Origin: DATMER01 sp963741305
GTDB taxonomy: Bacteria > Acidobacteriota > Thermoanaerobaculia > Multivoradales > UBA5704
Direction: 5' to 3'
Assembly (NCBI GenBank): GCA_963741305.1
Contig: CAVUHL010000002.1
Location: 1-64,000 of the forward strand
DNA: 64,000 nucleotides
Shown here: positions 30,348 to 39,484 of the stretch, piece after piece
Position numbering within the stretch: position 1 is the stretch's first letter
Layout: each line of letters begins with the position of its first letter
Translations under genes and position numbers: made by a program
The notes under the pieces: model-generated
The model's database searches: none
Told to the model about the DNA's origin: nothing
Seen by the model: only the letters and a program-made list of their open reading frames with translations

Positions 30348-31372
30348 AAATAACTCCCCCGTCCAACGTAATTCATCGCCAGCGCCGTGACCAGGGTAGT
30401 CAGGGCGATCACCGCCGGCTTCTCCCGGTCTTGCGGGTAGACCTGCTCCAAGGCATCGGCCCGGTCCGCCAGGTGGCGCAGGAGGAGTCGGGTGCGCTCG
30501 GGGAAGTGGCCAGTCCAGCGGTAGACCTCGGCGGGAAGGTCGCGGGCGAGACCACGGATCAGCTCCGAGGCAGGACGGCGCGGGGCGTCCGTGGTCAGGT
30601 CCTCGGGATGTCCCCAGTCCTCGAAGATGGAGCGCAGAGCGCCGTCCAGTCCCGGGGGAAGCTCGCCGCCATCCGTCTCCCAGGAGCGGTAGAGCTGATC
30701 CAGGGTGTAGGGGATCTCGGAGACGGGCTCGTCCAGCTCCTCGCTCGGTGACCAGGGGATCGACCGGGCACAGCTCCCTCATCAAGGCGTCGCAATAGTC
30801 GAGCTTCGCCAAGCGCCTCGGGCCAGCCGCTGTACTCGGCGCGCCAGTCGCGGCCGGGGGTCAACCAGACGGCGAAGGTCTCGGCCCAATCCTCGTCCGG
30901 GTGCTTCTGGGCGTACCAGCCCGGCAGGTGGCGGACATAGCGGCGGCTGAAAGGCTCGGGCCGGTATTCCTCGCGGTACGGGCGGGTCATGGGGCCGAAG
31001 AGCTCGACCCAATCTTCCCGCTCATAGAGCCGGTAGGCGTAGTTGACCACGTGCCCCATCTCGTGGCGCAGGTAGCGCAGCAGGTCGCGCCGGCCGAGCC
31101 CCTCGACGTGGCCGGTACGCTCGGCGTGGAGGTCCACAAGGTCCGGCCGGGCCAGATAGAAGGGGATGGCGATGGCTACCGTGCCGAAGGGCACGCCCCA
31201 TTCCGTGGAGAGATAAAACCGGGGCCGGACGCGGCAGACGCCCGCCGCCTCCAGCTCACCCTTCGAGCTCGGCGACGACAGGCTCGAGGGTCGTGCCCTC
31301 GATCGTCAGCCCGAGATCCCGGATGGGGCGATCTCCCAGCGTGGATTCCTGAAAGGCGGGCGGCGTCTCCAT
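30338..31372 (-). CDS. Zincin-like putative metallopeptidase
   Basis: About 340 residues after bridging two indels (near 31255 and 30800). Central conserved part: LLRYLRHEMGHVVNYAYRLYE (HExxH) and VRHLPGWYAQKHPDEDWAETFAVWL (third zinc ligand region), which matches the putative zinc-binding metallopeptidase family I know as Peptidase_Mx (PF15887). No signal peptide. The C-terminus, YVGRGSYFYP, is recovered in a shifted frame and ends at 30338. The start METPPAFQ at 31372 is the first ATG after the toxin remnant. Confidence 0.75.
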
Positions 31373-31406
31373 GGCGATCCTCTCCACCGGTCTTCCCCTG
31401 GCAAGA

Positions 31407-31517
31407 TCAGTGCCTTGGAGTTAGGAGCTTGGGACGGTTGAGGTCCCACCACGTCGACGCCTCTGCGATCTCCCGGCTTGCGCGCCGCCTGATCTCGAGC
31501 CGAAACCGGGCGCTCAC
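31407..31517 (-). pseudogene. Truncated RelE/ParE-type toxin
   Basis: GTG 31517 starts within the antitoxin stop (GTGA overlap). The peptide VSARFRLEIRRRASREIAEA...WWDLNRPK is the first helix-strand part of a ParE/RelE toxin (usual length about 95), but a stop at 31407 cuts it to 36 residues and no remainder is recognisable before the next gene. Loss of the toxin is real unless several indels are hidden here. Confidence 0.65.
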
Positions 31518-31735
31518 CGTCGGTTCCAAAGATCTCGGAGGAACTGCTCCCCATCGATGACATCGCCCGCGTCGACTTCGGCGATGGCTTCCAAGAGGGC
31601 CTCCTCCTCCTTGGGTGCCAACTCGAAGAAGCCCGCATCCTCCTTTTCGACTACCCTCACGACGGAACCTTCTGGAAAGGGTTCGCCTTTGAAGATGACT
31701 TTCCCAGAGACCACCCTGCCTGTCGCGACTTTCAT
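31514..31735 (-). CDS. Antitoxin-like small protein
   Basis: 73 residues. Begins MKVATGRVVSGKVIFKGEPF, a beta-strand rich start, followed by an acidic helix (PKEEEALLEAIAEVDAG) and a basic C-terminus. Overlaps the downstream ParE remnant by 4 bases (GTGA), the usual antitoxin-toxin arrangement. Families with this shape are ParD-like or uncharacterised AbrB-like antitoxins; I do not assign one. ATG 31735 rather than 31795 because the conserved-looking domain begins there. Confidence 0.65.
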   Translation of the reverse strand: MKVATGRVVSGKVIFKGEPFPEGSVVRVVEKEDAGFFELAPKEEEALLEAIAEVDAGDVIDGEQFLRDLWNRR

Positions 31736-31875
31736 GAACCTGATCTTACCGTCTTCCGGCGGATTGGGGAAGCGCCAGAGGCAGCCAGAGGCCAACCTGG
31801 AACCTTGCGATCCTACCTCTCGTATTGCTCCTCAAGGGCGCCTCGTAAAGGGGTGGCCTCAAGGAGGAGAGAACC

Positions 31876-32518
31876 ATGAAGAAGACAGTCCTGATCCTGG
31901 CCGCCGCCCTGCTCTGGGTCGTCCCCGCGGGCGCGGACGAGGTTGTCCGTTCGTTTCGCCAGCAGATTTCCGTCGCCGGCGCCGATGCCGTCCGCCTGGA
32001 GTTCGCCGTGGGCGAGGTGGAGGTGGAGGCTTGGGACCGCCCCCAGGTGGAGCTGAGCGTCAAGGTGACCTGCGACAAGAAGACGAGCCGTTGTTTGGAC
32101 GCGGCCAAGAGGCTTGCACCTCGTCTACGGCATCTCCGGCGACCAGCTCCGGGTCCGATTCAAGGACTGGCCCAAGTGGGGCGGGACCAAGGGCCTGGGC
32201 GTCGAGGCCCACATCAACGTGCCGCGCAACTTGGCGCTCAAGACCGACCTGGGCGTGGGAGAGCTGACGATCAAAGGCGTCGAGGGCAGTGTGACCGCCG
32301 ATCTGGGCGTCGGCGAGGTGGATATCACCCTGCCTAAAGAGGCGTTCAGGTCAGCGACGCTCGATACGGGCATCGGCGAGACCAGCCTCTCCGTGGCTGG
32401 CCGTCACTACGAGAGCGCCGGGTTGATGACCCGGACGATCCATTGGAAGGACGGAAAAGGCCGTGCCGCGCTCTCGGTGGACTGCGGCGTGGGCGAGATC
32501 AACGTCGAGATGAACTAG
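31876..32518 (+). CDS. Exported beta-repeat protein (DUF4097-like)
   Basis: About 213 residues across one frame change near 32107. Signal peptide MKKTVLILAAALLWVVPAGA. The body repeats short strands around the word VGEV/VGEL (FAVGEVEVEAW, DLGVGELTIKGV, DLGVGEVDITLP, DCGVGEINVEMN), the right-handed beta pattern of DUF4097-type putative adhesins. Probably periplasmic or surface-attached; function unknown. AGGAGAGAACC precedes ATG 31876. Confidence 0.7.
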
Positions 32519-32548
32519 AGCGTCTATCAAAACCTCTGTAGGGGCGGA

Positions 32549-32830
32549 TCAGGGAGAAGGCGGCGTCCAGAACAACCAGCGGACGAGCAGGGCGGCTCCG
32601 AACAGGAAATTGCCCGCTCCCAGCAGGGCCACCAGGATCCGCCAGTCGCTCCAGTCCTCGTGATTGACCGCCACCCGCAGCAGGGCCAGCACGCAGAGGG
32701 CAAGGAGGCTCGCCGCCCAGACGGCGATAGGCCACCGGCGGCGGAATCCGCCGGCCTGGGATCCCTCGACGAGGATCACGATCAGGCTCACCAGGCAAAC
32801 GAAGGAGATGAAGGCTTCGATGGCGATCAT
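32549..32830 (-). CDS. Small three-TM membrane protein
   Basis: 93 residues, with hydrophobic segments at about 4-22, 35-53 and 64-86. No family recognised. It follows the M20 peptidase gene on the same strand with only 4 bases between, so the two are probably co-transcribed. Confidence 0.6.
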   Translation of the reverse strand: MIAIEAFISFVCLVSLIVILVEGSQAGGFRRRWPIAVWAASLLALCVLALLRVAVNHEDWSDWRILVALLGAGNFLFGAALLVRWLFWTPPSP

Positions 32831-32834
32831 CGGC

Positions 32835-34383
32835 CTACATTGTAGCTTTCCCCAGCTCCGCCATCAGCGCCGCGAAGACCTCGATGCCGTCCCAGAGGTT
32901 CTTCAGGCGCAGGTTCTCGTTGATCCCGTGCTGATTGTTGTCGTGGTTGACGATGGGAACCCCGATGATGGGCACCTTCAGCGTCTCGGTGAAGAGGGCC
33001 ATCGGCACGCTGCCGCCGAGCATGGGCACCCGGATGAGCGGCTCGCCCGTGGCCCTCTCCACCACCGCGGCCACGGCCCGCGAGGCCGGCAGGCTCATGT
33101 CGGTGCGGGCGGCGGCGTAGTCGAGGGACCAGTCGAGCCGCGCCACCTTGGGATGGGCGCGCCGGGTCTCGCGGCTCGGGCGCCTCGGCGACGAGGTGCC
33201 AGCCCTTGGCTGCGGAGGAAGGCTTCGACGCGCTCGCGCACCTTCTCCGGCGTCTGGTCCGGCACCAGGCGGAAGTCGATCGAGACCTGGGCTTCCGTGG
33301 GGATGGCGTTCGCCGCCTCCTCACCCACCTCGGCCGCGCGCAGGCCCGCGCACGTTGAGGGCCGGCCCCATGATCCGCTCCTGGATGCGAGCGCCGCCTT
33401 CGGTCCGCCCGAGGCCGAGCTCGTCCATCAGCGCCTTCTCCACGGGCGGCATGGCGGCGACGGCCGCCTTCTCGGCCTCGGTCAGCGGCCGCACGTCGTC
33501 GTAGAAGCCGGGGATCAGGATGCGTCCCTCCTCGTCGCGCAGTCGACGCGACCAGGTGCGCCAGCATCACCGCCGGGTTGGGCGCCCAGTTGCCGTAGTG
33601 GCCGCTGTGCAGGGGTCGCACCGGGCCGTAGAGGGTGAGCTCCAGGCCCGTCACCCCGCGGGCGCCGAAGTAGATCTGCATCCGCCGGGTGGGATGGACC
33701 GGGCCGTCGCAGAGGATCCAGGCGTCGGCAGCGAGCAGATCCGCGTGCTTGCGCAGGATCTCCGTGAGGTGGGGCGAGCCCTGCTCCTCCTCGCCCTCCA
33801 GGAAGAGCTTGAGGTTAACCGAGGGTGGACGCCCCGCGGCGCGCAGGGCATCGAGCGCCGCCAGCATGGCCACGATCGGCGCCTTGTCGTCGCTCGCCGA
33901 GCGGGCGTAGAGCCGCCACTCCGGATCGAGCGGCCCGGCGACCGCGGCCGAGATCCACATCCTTCACCCCGGGACCGAGCGGTCCCGTCCGCAGCATGGG
34001 CTTGAAGGGATCGGAGACCCACCCCTGCTGGTCCACCGGCTGGCCGTCGTAGTGGGCGTAGAAGACCACCGTCCGCTTCGCCCCCGGCACACGCAGCCCG
34101 GCGAGGAGCGACGGCGGCGTGCCTTCCCCCGCCGAGAGGCGCTGCACCTCGAAGCCCCGGCGTTGGAGCATCGCGGTCAGCCGGTCCGCATTGCGCTCGA
34201 TGTCGGCCACGTTGGTGGCGACGTTGGGCAGGGCGAGGAGATCGGAAAGCTCGCGCAGGATCTCCTTCTCGTGCGCCGCGCGGTAGGCCCGTACGGCGGC
34301 GCGCACGCCCGTCCTGCGGCTCGGCCGCCGCCCGACCGCTGCCGCGAGACAGCGAGCCAGGCCACCAGCAATCCTCGGATCAT
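32835..34383 (-). CDS. M20-family dipeptidase (frameshifted)
   Basis: About 510 residues in four frames. Zinc peptidase of the ArgE/DapE/carnosinase group: VVFYAHYDGQPVD carries the first zinc His and Asp, SASDDKAPIVAML the bridging Asp, KLFLEGEEEQGSPHL the catalytic Glu pair, and GINENLRLKNLWDGIE the last ligand region. An N-terminal hydrophobic stretch (MIRGLLVAWLAVS) may be a signal peptide. Breaks near 34320, 33955, 33540 and 33330/33170. Adjacent to tRNA-Pro, 40 bases upstream. Confidence 0.85.
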
Positions 34384-34422
34384 GGATCTTTCTCCTAGAA
34401 TGGAGGAGGATAAGGAGAGAAA

Positions 34423-34499
34423 TGGTCGGGGCGAGAGGATTTGAACCTCCGGCCTCACGGTCCCGAACCGTGCGCTCTACCAAGCTGAGCTACGCCCCG
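34423..34499 (-). tRNA. tRNA-Pro (CGG)
   Basis: 77 nt including encoded CCA. The acceptor CGGGGCG/CGCCCCG pairs perfectly; D arm GCTC..GAGC; anticodon stem CACGG/CCGTG with loop TTCGGGA, so anticodon CGG; T arm GGAGG-TTCAAAT-CCTCT; discriminator A. No intron. Confidence 0.95.
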
Positions 34500-34579
34500 A
34501 GTCTCTGCGGCCTCGACCGCAAGGAGGGGGAGGATAACGTCCCGGCCGGCCGGCCGTCAAGCTACCCTCGGCGGTCCCC

Positions 34580-35304
34580 TCACCCGAGGTTGTGGAAGAC
34601 CTTCTGCACGTCGTCGTCCTGCTCCAGGCGGTCGATCAGGCTCGAGGACCTCCGTGGCCTGGTTCTCGGGCAGCTCGATCGGCGTGAGGGGGATGTACTC
34701 GGACTCGGCGGAGAGGGGGGTGATGCCGCGGTCCTCCAGCGCCTTCTGCAGCTGGCCGAAGTCGGTGAAGGCGCAGCGGATCACGAGCTGCGGCTCGCCC
34801 TTCTCGCCGGTGCTCTCGCCCATCTCGTCGAGCCCGTAGTCGATCAGCTCGAGCTCCAGCTCGTCCTGCGTCGAGGCCCTCCGGGATTGAGGCGGAAGAC
34901 GCCCATGCTCTTGAAAGAAAGCCGACGCTGCCCGAGTTGCCGAGGCTGCCGCCGCCCTTGTTGAAGTGAGTCCGCAGGTTCGAGACGGTCCGCGTGGGGT
35001 TGTCGGTCGCGGTCTCGACCATCACCGCGATGCCGTGCGGCGCGTAGCCCTCGTACAGGATCTCCTGGAAGTTCTCGGCGTCCTTGCCCGCGGCGCGCTT
35101 GATCGCCGCCTCGACCTTGTCCTTCGGCATGTTGACGGCGCGCGCGTTCTGCATGACCCGCCGCAGCAGCGGGTTGCCGGCCGGATCGGGGCCGCCCGCC
35201 TTGACGGCGATGGTGATCTCCTTGCCGATCCGGGCGAACTGCTTCGCCATCCGGTCCCAGCGGGCGAACATCGTGTGCTTGCGGGTTTCGAAGATGCGTC
35301 CCAT
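34580..35304 (-). CDS. yebC: YebC/PmpR family protein
   Basis: About 240 residues. YebC/TACO1 family, cytoplasmic, known to aid translation of proline stretches and annotated historically as a transcription regulator. Conserved parts: the KHTMFARWDRMAKQFARIGK start, NMPKDKVEAAIKRAAG, EILYEGYAPHGIAVMVE, NPTRTVSNLRTHFNKGGGSLG and the C-terminal ALEDRGITPLSAES. Breaks near 34915, 34880 and 34645, after which the true end LIDRLEQDDDVQKVFHNLG is reached. Just downstream of tRNA-Pro (CGG) on the same strand; a proline link is suggestive only. Confidence 0.9.
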
Positions 35305-35350
35305 GGGGCGGAATCTAGCCGAGGGGCGGCGGCAAGTAAAGCTGAGCCCG

Positions 35351-36928
35351 CTATCGAACCCCCTTCTCGAAGAACCACCAACGCCCCGCCGTCCGTCCCC
35401 GGAGGCCGAGCCGGGCAGGATCGCCACCGAACGCGGCAGCGACGTCCGCGGGGCCGCCGCGGACCAGGAAGTATTGAAAGCGGCCGGCGTGACGGCGGTA
35501 GCGGAAGAGCTGCGGGTTCCACTCGTTCCACTCGGCGAGCAGGTCGTCCCAGCTCTGCCCCGGCCGGAAACGCGCGGAAGTCTGGAACAGCTCGGCGAAG
35601 GAAAAGAGGATTCTTCCCCCCTTGGACACCTGGTAATAGGCGGGAAAATGGAGATAGACAGGCATCCGCGGCCAGCTCGCCGAGTTCCGCTCGAAGACGA
35701 GCCCCGCCAGGTTCCGGCCCGGCTCCGTGGTCTCCAGCAGCTCGGCCAGTCCGGCGCTCTCGCCCCGGAAGCGGAGGAATCCGGCGAGGGTCTGGCCGAG
35801 TTGAAAGACCACCAACGCCGCACCCAAAAGGACCGCCAACCGGCGGCGCTCCAGCCTCGGTGCCGGCAAAGCCACTACCGCCACCATCGCCGCCAGGGGT
35901 ACGATCCGCTGGGCGATGAGGTAGCCGCCCCGGAACTCGGGAAGGATAAGGTAGAGGAGGCCCAGCCAGGCTGCAAGCGTGGCGAACCGGCTACGGAAAA
36001 ACCGTGTCCGTCCCTGCCCGTCCGTGTCCGTCCTTTCCCGGGCCGAGAGCACCACGATCGCCAAACCCACCACCAGCCCCAAGCAAACCCACCCGCTCCA
36101 ATCCGTCGTGGGACCGAAGAGGAGATCCGGAATCCGAGCGAGCTTCTCTGAGAGCGGATACCGGACCGGCGGCGCCTGGCGCATCCGCCGCTCGTAGGCG
36201 CTGATCACGCCCTCCGGCGACCGGAGAACGCCGTAGAGCATGGCCGCGAAACCGGCCGCGAGACCCGGGAATCAGCGTAGAAATCCAGAGAAAAAACGCC
36301 GCCAGCCCGGCAGGCGGCAGATCGCGAGCCACCCCGCGGCCCCGGCGAACAGGAAGAGGAACTGGAGGTGGACCGTATAGAAGAGGATGCCCACCCCGGC
36401 CAGCGCCAGCCAGGAGCGTCCTCCGAAAGGGCGGTCGAAGAGCGAGTCCGCCAGCGCAACTCCCGCCAGCATCAGGGGATAGGCGATGAGGTTGTCCACG
36501 AACCCCCAGAAGAAGGCGTAGTTCCAGGTCATGGCCAGCGCTAGAAAGGCATAGCCGGCCGGCCGCCCGGCGCGGCGGCAGAGGGCCAGCGCCGCCCAGC
36601 CTACCGCCGCGAGGGAGAGGGAGACCACGAGCTTGCCGGCGACGTTGATGGGCATCACCCACGCCAGGCCGGCCACCAGCAGCTTGAAAAGCCCGTGGGG
36701 GGCGGCCAGCGCCAGCTCGTAGACCTCCCGGAAGCCGCGCGCCGGATCGCCATACCAGCGCAGGATCGCCGCCAAGGCGAGCTGCTGCGGGTAATCCACC
36801 ATGGGCGGAAATGGCGTCACCCAGAGCGGCGCCGTCCATAGAAGAGGAAACGCGGCGATCATCGCCCGGCGGCTGAGGACCCGGAATCCGGGAGCCCGGC
36901 GATCTTCTCCTAAGACTTTAGTTGACAT
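35351..36928 (-). CDS. Polytopic membrane protein, GT-C-like
   Basis: About 525 residues with one frame change near 36275. At least nine hydrophobic segments; a luminal-type loop after TM1 with WVTPFPPMVDYPQQLALAA, where the Asp sits as in GT-C glycosyltransferases (DxD/ExD-like loop), and a soluble C-terminal domain (GRTAGRWWFFEKG). I infer a GT-C-type glycosyl- or arabinosyl-transferase, but the family is not certain. Divergent from blaI; the two starts are 46 bases apart, so the palindromes at 36910-36963 may affect both. Confidence 0.65.
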
Positions 36929-36963
36929 GGCGCCGCGGCGAGCGTATCATCCTAAGCCATTAG
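36910..36963 (+). promoter_or_regulatory. blaI promoter with two flanking operators
   Basis: TTGACA (36922-36927), a 17-base spacer, TATCAT (36945-36950). CTAAGACTTTAG (36910-36921) abuts the -35 on one side and CTAAGCCATTAG (36952-36963) follows the -10; both are CTAA-N4-TTAG palindromes, 42 bp (four helical turns) apart. This is the expected layout for dimeric BlaI autorepression. Half-sites differ from the staphylococcal TACA/TGTA box. Confidence 0.75.
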
Positions 36964-36973
36964 GAGGTAACTG

Positions 36974-37372
36974 ATGGCGAGGAAAGCTTCGGAGCCGCTG
37001 ACCCCCCTGGAGCTGGAGATCATGAAGGTGCTCTGGGAGACCGGTCCCGCACCCGTGCAGACGGTGCAGGAACGCCTGGCTCCCGGGCGCAAGCTGGCCT
37101 ACAACACCGTGCAGACCATGCTCAACGTGCTGCTCCGCAAGGGCAAGGTCGAGCGTCAGCTCCAGGGCCGCGCCTACCTCTACGATCCCACGGTCTCCCG
37201 CGGGCAGGCGGCCCGGCATGCGGTGGGCGACCTCCTCCACCGGATGTTCGACGATTCGGCGGAGAGCCTTGTGCTGAGCCTGGTGGAGACCCGTCAGCTC
37301 ACTCCGGAGAAGCTCGCCGAGCTTTCGGCTCTACTTGAGAAGGACGAGGAGGGGGAGCATGGAAAGGATTGA
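36974..37372 (+). CDS. blaI: BlaI/MecI-type transcriptional repressor
   Basis: 132 residues, family length. Winged-helix DNA-binding domain: PLTPLELEIMKVLWETGPAPVQTVQERL, then the recognition helix LAYNTVQTMLNVLLRKGKVER and the wing LQGRAYLYDP. The C-terminal helices (LVETRQLTPEKLAELSALL) form the dimer and carry the usual cleavage region. Ribosome site AGGAGG lies 6 bases before ATG 36974. First gene of an operon with an M56 sensor peptidase, overlapping it by 14 bases. Probably represses its own operon via the two palindromes flanking the promoter. Confidence 0.92.
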   Translation: MARKASEPLTPLELEIMKVLWETGPAPVQTVQERLAPGRKLAYNTVQTMLNVLLRKGKVERQLQGRAYLYDPTVSRGQAARHAVGDLLHRMFDDSAESLVLSLVETRQLTPEKLAELSALLEKDEEGEHGKD

Positions 37373-38807
37373 CGGGCTGATCCTCACCTTCGTGCTCAAT
37401 GCCCTCTGGCAGATTCCCGCCGTGCTGGTGGCAGGCCTCCTCGGAGACCGCCTCCTGCGCCGCGCCCCCGCTGGCCTGCGGCACGGACTCTGGCTGGGCG
37501 TGCTCGCCGCCTGCCTGCTCCATCCCGCGGCCAGCCTGCTGGATTCCGGCAAGCCGCGCGGGGACGTTCCAGAGATGCAGCCCACCGGCTCGTCAGTTCT
37601 CACGGGGATGGACGGCGCCGAGGGGATGGACCGGACGCGGCCCGAAGCCAGACCCCGGGCTCAGTTCCCTCCAGGCCTGGGCGTGGCGATAGCCTTGCTC
37701 TACGGACTCTCCGTTGCCTTCCATGCCCTCCGGCTCGCCCGGGCCTGGAGAGAGGCATGGCGTCTGGCTCGCAGCGCCCATCCGCTGGAGGTCCCCCCGG
37801 AGAGATCTTCGGCCGTGGCCCACTGCCGGGCGATCCTGGGCATGGACCGGGTTGAGATCCTCGGCTCTTCCGAAGTCCCGGGGCCGGTCACCGTGGGGGC
37901 GATCCGCCCGTTGATCCTCCTGCCCTCATGCTTTTTCGAGAGCTCCTCGCCCGAGGAGACGGCCACCGCCCTGGGCCACGAGTTGGCGCACGTGCGGCGC
38001 CGGGACTACGCCGTCCATCTTCTCTCCGAGATTCTGCTCCTCCCCATAGCGTTCCACCCGGCGGTCCGCGTGGTGCGCCGCCGGCTCGCGGAGACCCGGG
38101 AGATGGCCTGCGACGAGGCCGCTCTGGAGACGGTGACCGGACCCCGCATCTATGCCCGGTCCCTGCTCTCGCTGGCCGCCGGCGCCGCCGGCCTTCCCCG
38201 GCCTTCCACCACCCTGGGCGTCCTCGACGCCCAAACTCTGGAGGTGCGTATGAGACGGATTCTGGATGATCGTCCACGCCTGGACACGCGGCGGGCGCGC
38301 GCCCGCTTCGCAGCGGCCCTTCTGCTCCTGGCTGGGATCGGTTCGGCCGCCGCCGCCTTCGCGGTCCGGGCCGTGACCGGCGAGCCCTCCGCGGCGGGAC
38401 TCGGCCCCTTCGTGGGCACCTGGAGCGGCGACGCGGCCTTCGACAAGGAGGGCAAGGATAGACAGCGCGTTCTGGACCTGGAGATCCGGCCGGATGGCCG
38501 GATCGTGGAGATCTGGTACCAGTATCGGAAAGCCGAGGACGGCCAGATGAAGGTGGACAAGCAGGCCCACCCGGTGCAGAGCTTTGAGATCGCCGACCGC
38601 ACCTTGAAGCTCGTGCTGCGGATCCAAGACTTCAAGTTCCGGGACAAACCTCCGGCTCCGGCCGAGCTCCGTGGCGTCCTGGAGCTGACCGGCGACGGCG
38701 AGGCCGTTTTCAAACACCTCTCCAACTCCTACTTCGACGGCGCCCGCAAGCGCGGCGAGCCCGTGCCGCCCCCGCCACCGCCTCTCCTCATGAAGCGGCT
38801 TTCCTGA
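37359..38807 (+). CDS. BlaR1/M56 peptidase-type sensor
   Basis: 482 residues from ATG 37359. N-terminal TM segments (about 5-25, 35-55, 108-125), then the M56 zinc peptidase with ALGHELAHVRRRDY (HExxH) and REMACDEAALE (third ligand), then one more TM (RFAAALLLLAGIGSAAAAFAV) and a C-terminal beta-rich domain (GTWSGDAAFDKEG... LKLVLRIQDFKF). The C-terminus is not a penicillin-binding domain, so the signal is probably not a beta-lactam. Partner of the adjacent BlaI-type repressor, which it would cleave or inactivate. Confidence 0.88.
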   Translation: MERIDGLILTFVLNALWQIPAVLVAGLLGDRLLRRAPAGLRHGLWLGVLAACLLHPAASLLDSGKPRGDVPEMQPTGSSVLTGMDGAEGMDRTRPEARPRAQFPPGLGVAIALLYGLSVAFHALRLARAWREAWRLARSAHPLEVPPERSSAVAHCRAILGMDRVEILGSSEVPGPVTVGAIRPLILLPSCFFESSSPEETATALGHELAHVRRRDYAVHLLSEILLLPIAFHPAVRVVRRRLAETREMACDEAALETVTGPRIYARSLLSLAAGAAGLPRPSTTLGVLDAQTLEVRMRRILDDRPRLDTRRARARFAAALLLLAGIGSAAAAFAVRAVTGEPSAAGLGPFVGTWSGDAAFDKEGKDRQRVLDLEIRPDGRIVEIWYQYRKAEDGQMKVDKQAHPVQSFEIADRTLKLVLRIQDFKFRDKPPAPAELRGVLELTGDGEAVFKHLSNSYFDGARKRGEPVPPPPPPLLMKRLS

Positions 38808-38973
38808 GCCCGGTCTTCCCTAAACCCAATACCGTTCACTGAAGGCGGCTTTTACGTAGAGGAGGGGCTTCTACCACTCCCGGGCGGCAGCAGTGGCCTG
38901 CCTGTCGGGCGGAACGGCGGCGTCCTTGGGCTCTGGAGGCCGCCGTCCTTCTCAGTTTTCAAAGAACGCCTCG

Positions 38974-39080
38974 CTCTCTACCTCTCAGGCATGCATCAGC
39001 CTTCCAGATAAAGGCTGCCTATCAACGGCGTGCAGAAGTCCTACGTACATCCCATGCATACCGTTGATTAAGGTAGAGAG
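38974..39080. ncRNA. Candidate three-way-junction RNA
   Basis: Three nested helices fit exactly. P1: CTCTCTACCT (38974-38983) with AGGTAGAGAG (39071-39080). P2: AGGCA/TGCCT enclosing GCCTT/AAGGC (38987-39020). P3: ATCAACGG/CCGTTGAT (39021-39068) extended after one mismatch by GTGCA/TGCAT. P2 and P3 are contiguous and only 2-3 bases join them to P1. No coding frame explains it. Either strand could be the transcript; I cannot name a known class. Confidence 0.5.
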
Positions 39081-39484
39081 GGTCCCAAGGGAGCCCAGGA
39101 AGGAGACAGGCACCCTGTCGCACGAGCCACAGGGGAGTCAGCGCCAAGAGCGCACCGCCGAAGCGTTTGCGGCTCGCCGCCGGCCCCGAGCCGATGCCGC
39201 TATTTGTTTTCAGCCTCCCGCCAGTGCCGCGCGACCCCGTGCGGCTGTGCTCGACCCTTTGCCGCAGCTACCGGGCCTCGTGCCGCCGCCGCTCGGCCCT
39301 GAGCGGATACCGGTCAGGGTCCCGTCGCTGCGGTACGGCTCCGTACGGCTCCGCAAAAGCCTGCGCGGCAGCCGCTCAGAGCCGTGGCGCAGCGGCAAAG
39401 CCCCGCGCGGCACCGGCTCGACCCCCGGCGCCAGCCGCCCGAGCGTGTCCGCCGCCGCACGCGCGCTCGTGGCTGAAACCGGAC
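39081..39484. other. GC-rich low-complexity spacer
   Basis: About 400 bases with loosely periodic words such as GCCGTGGCGCAGCGGC and GCCGCGCAGG. Open frames exist on both strands through composition alone. I see no gene. Confidence 0.35.

Noticed and set aside
34423..35304. Functional link between tRNA-Pro(CGG) and YebC
   Set aside because: YebC acts on proline-rich translation, but simple adjacency without shared signals is too weak to claim.
38974..39080. Retron msr-msd RNA
   Set aside because: The flanking complementary arms look similar to a1/a2, but no reverse transcriptase lies within several kb and the P3 stem is short for an msd.
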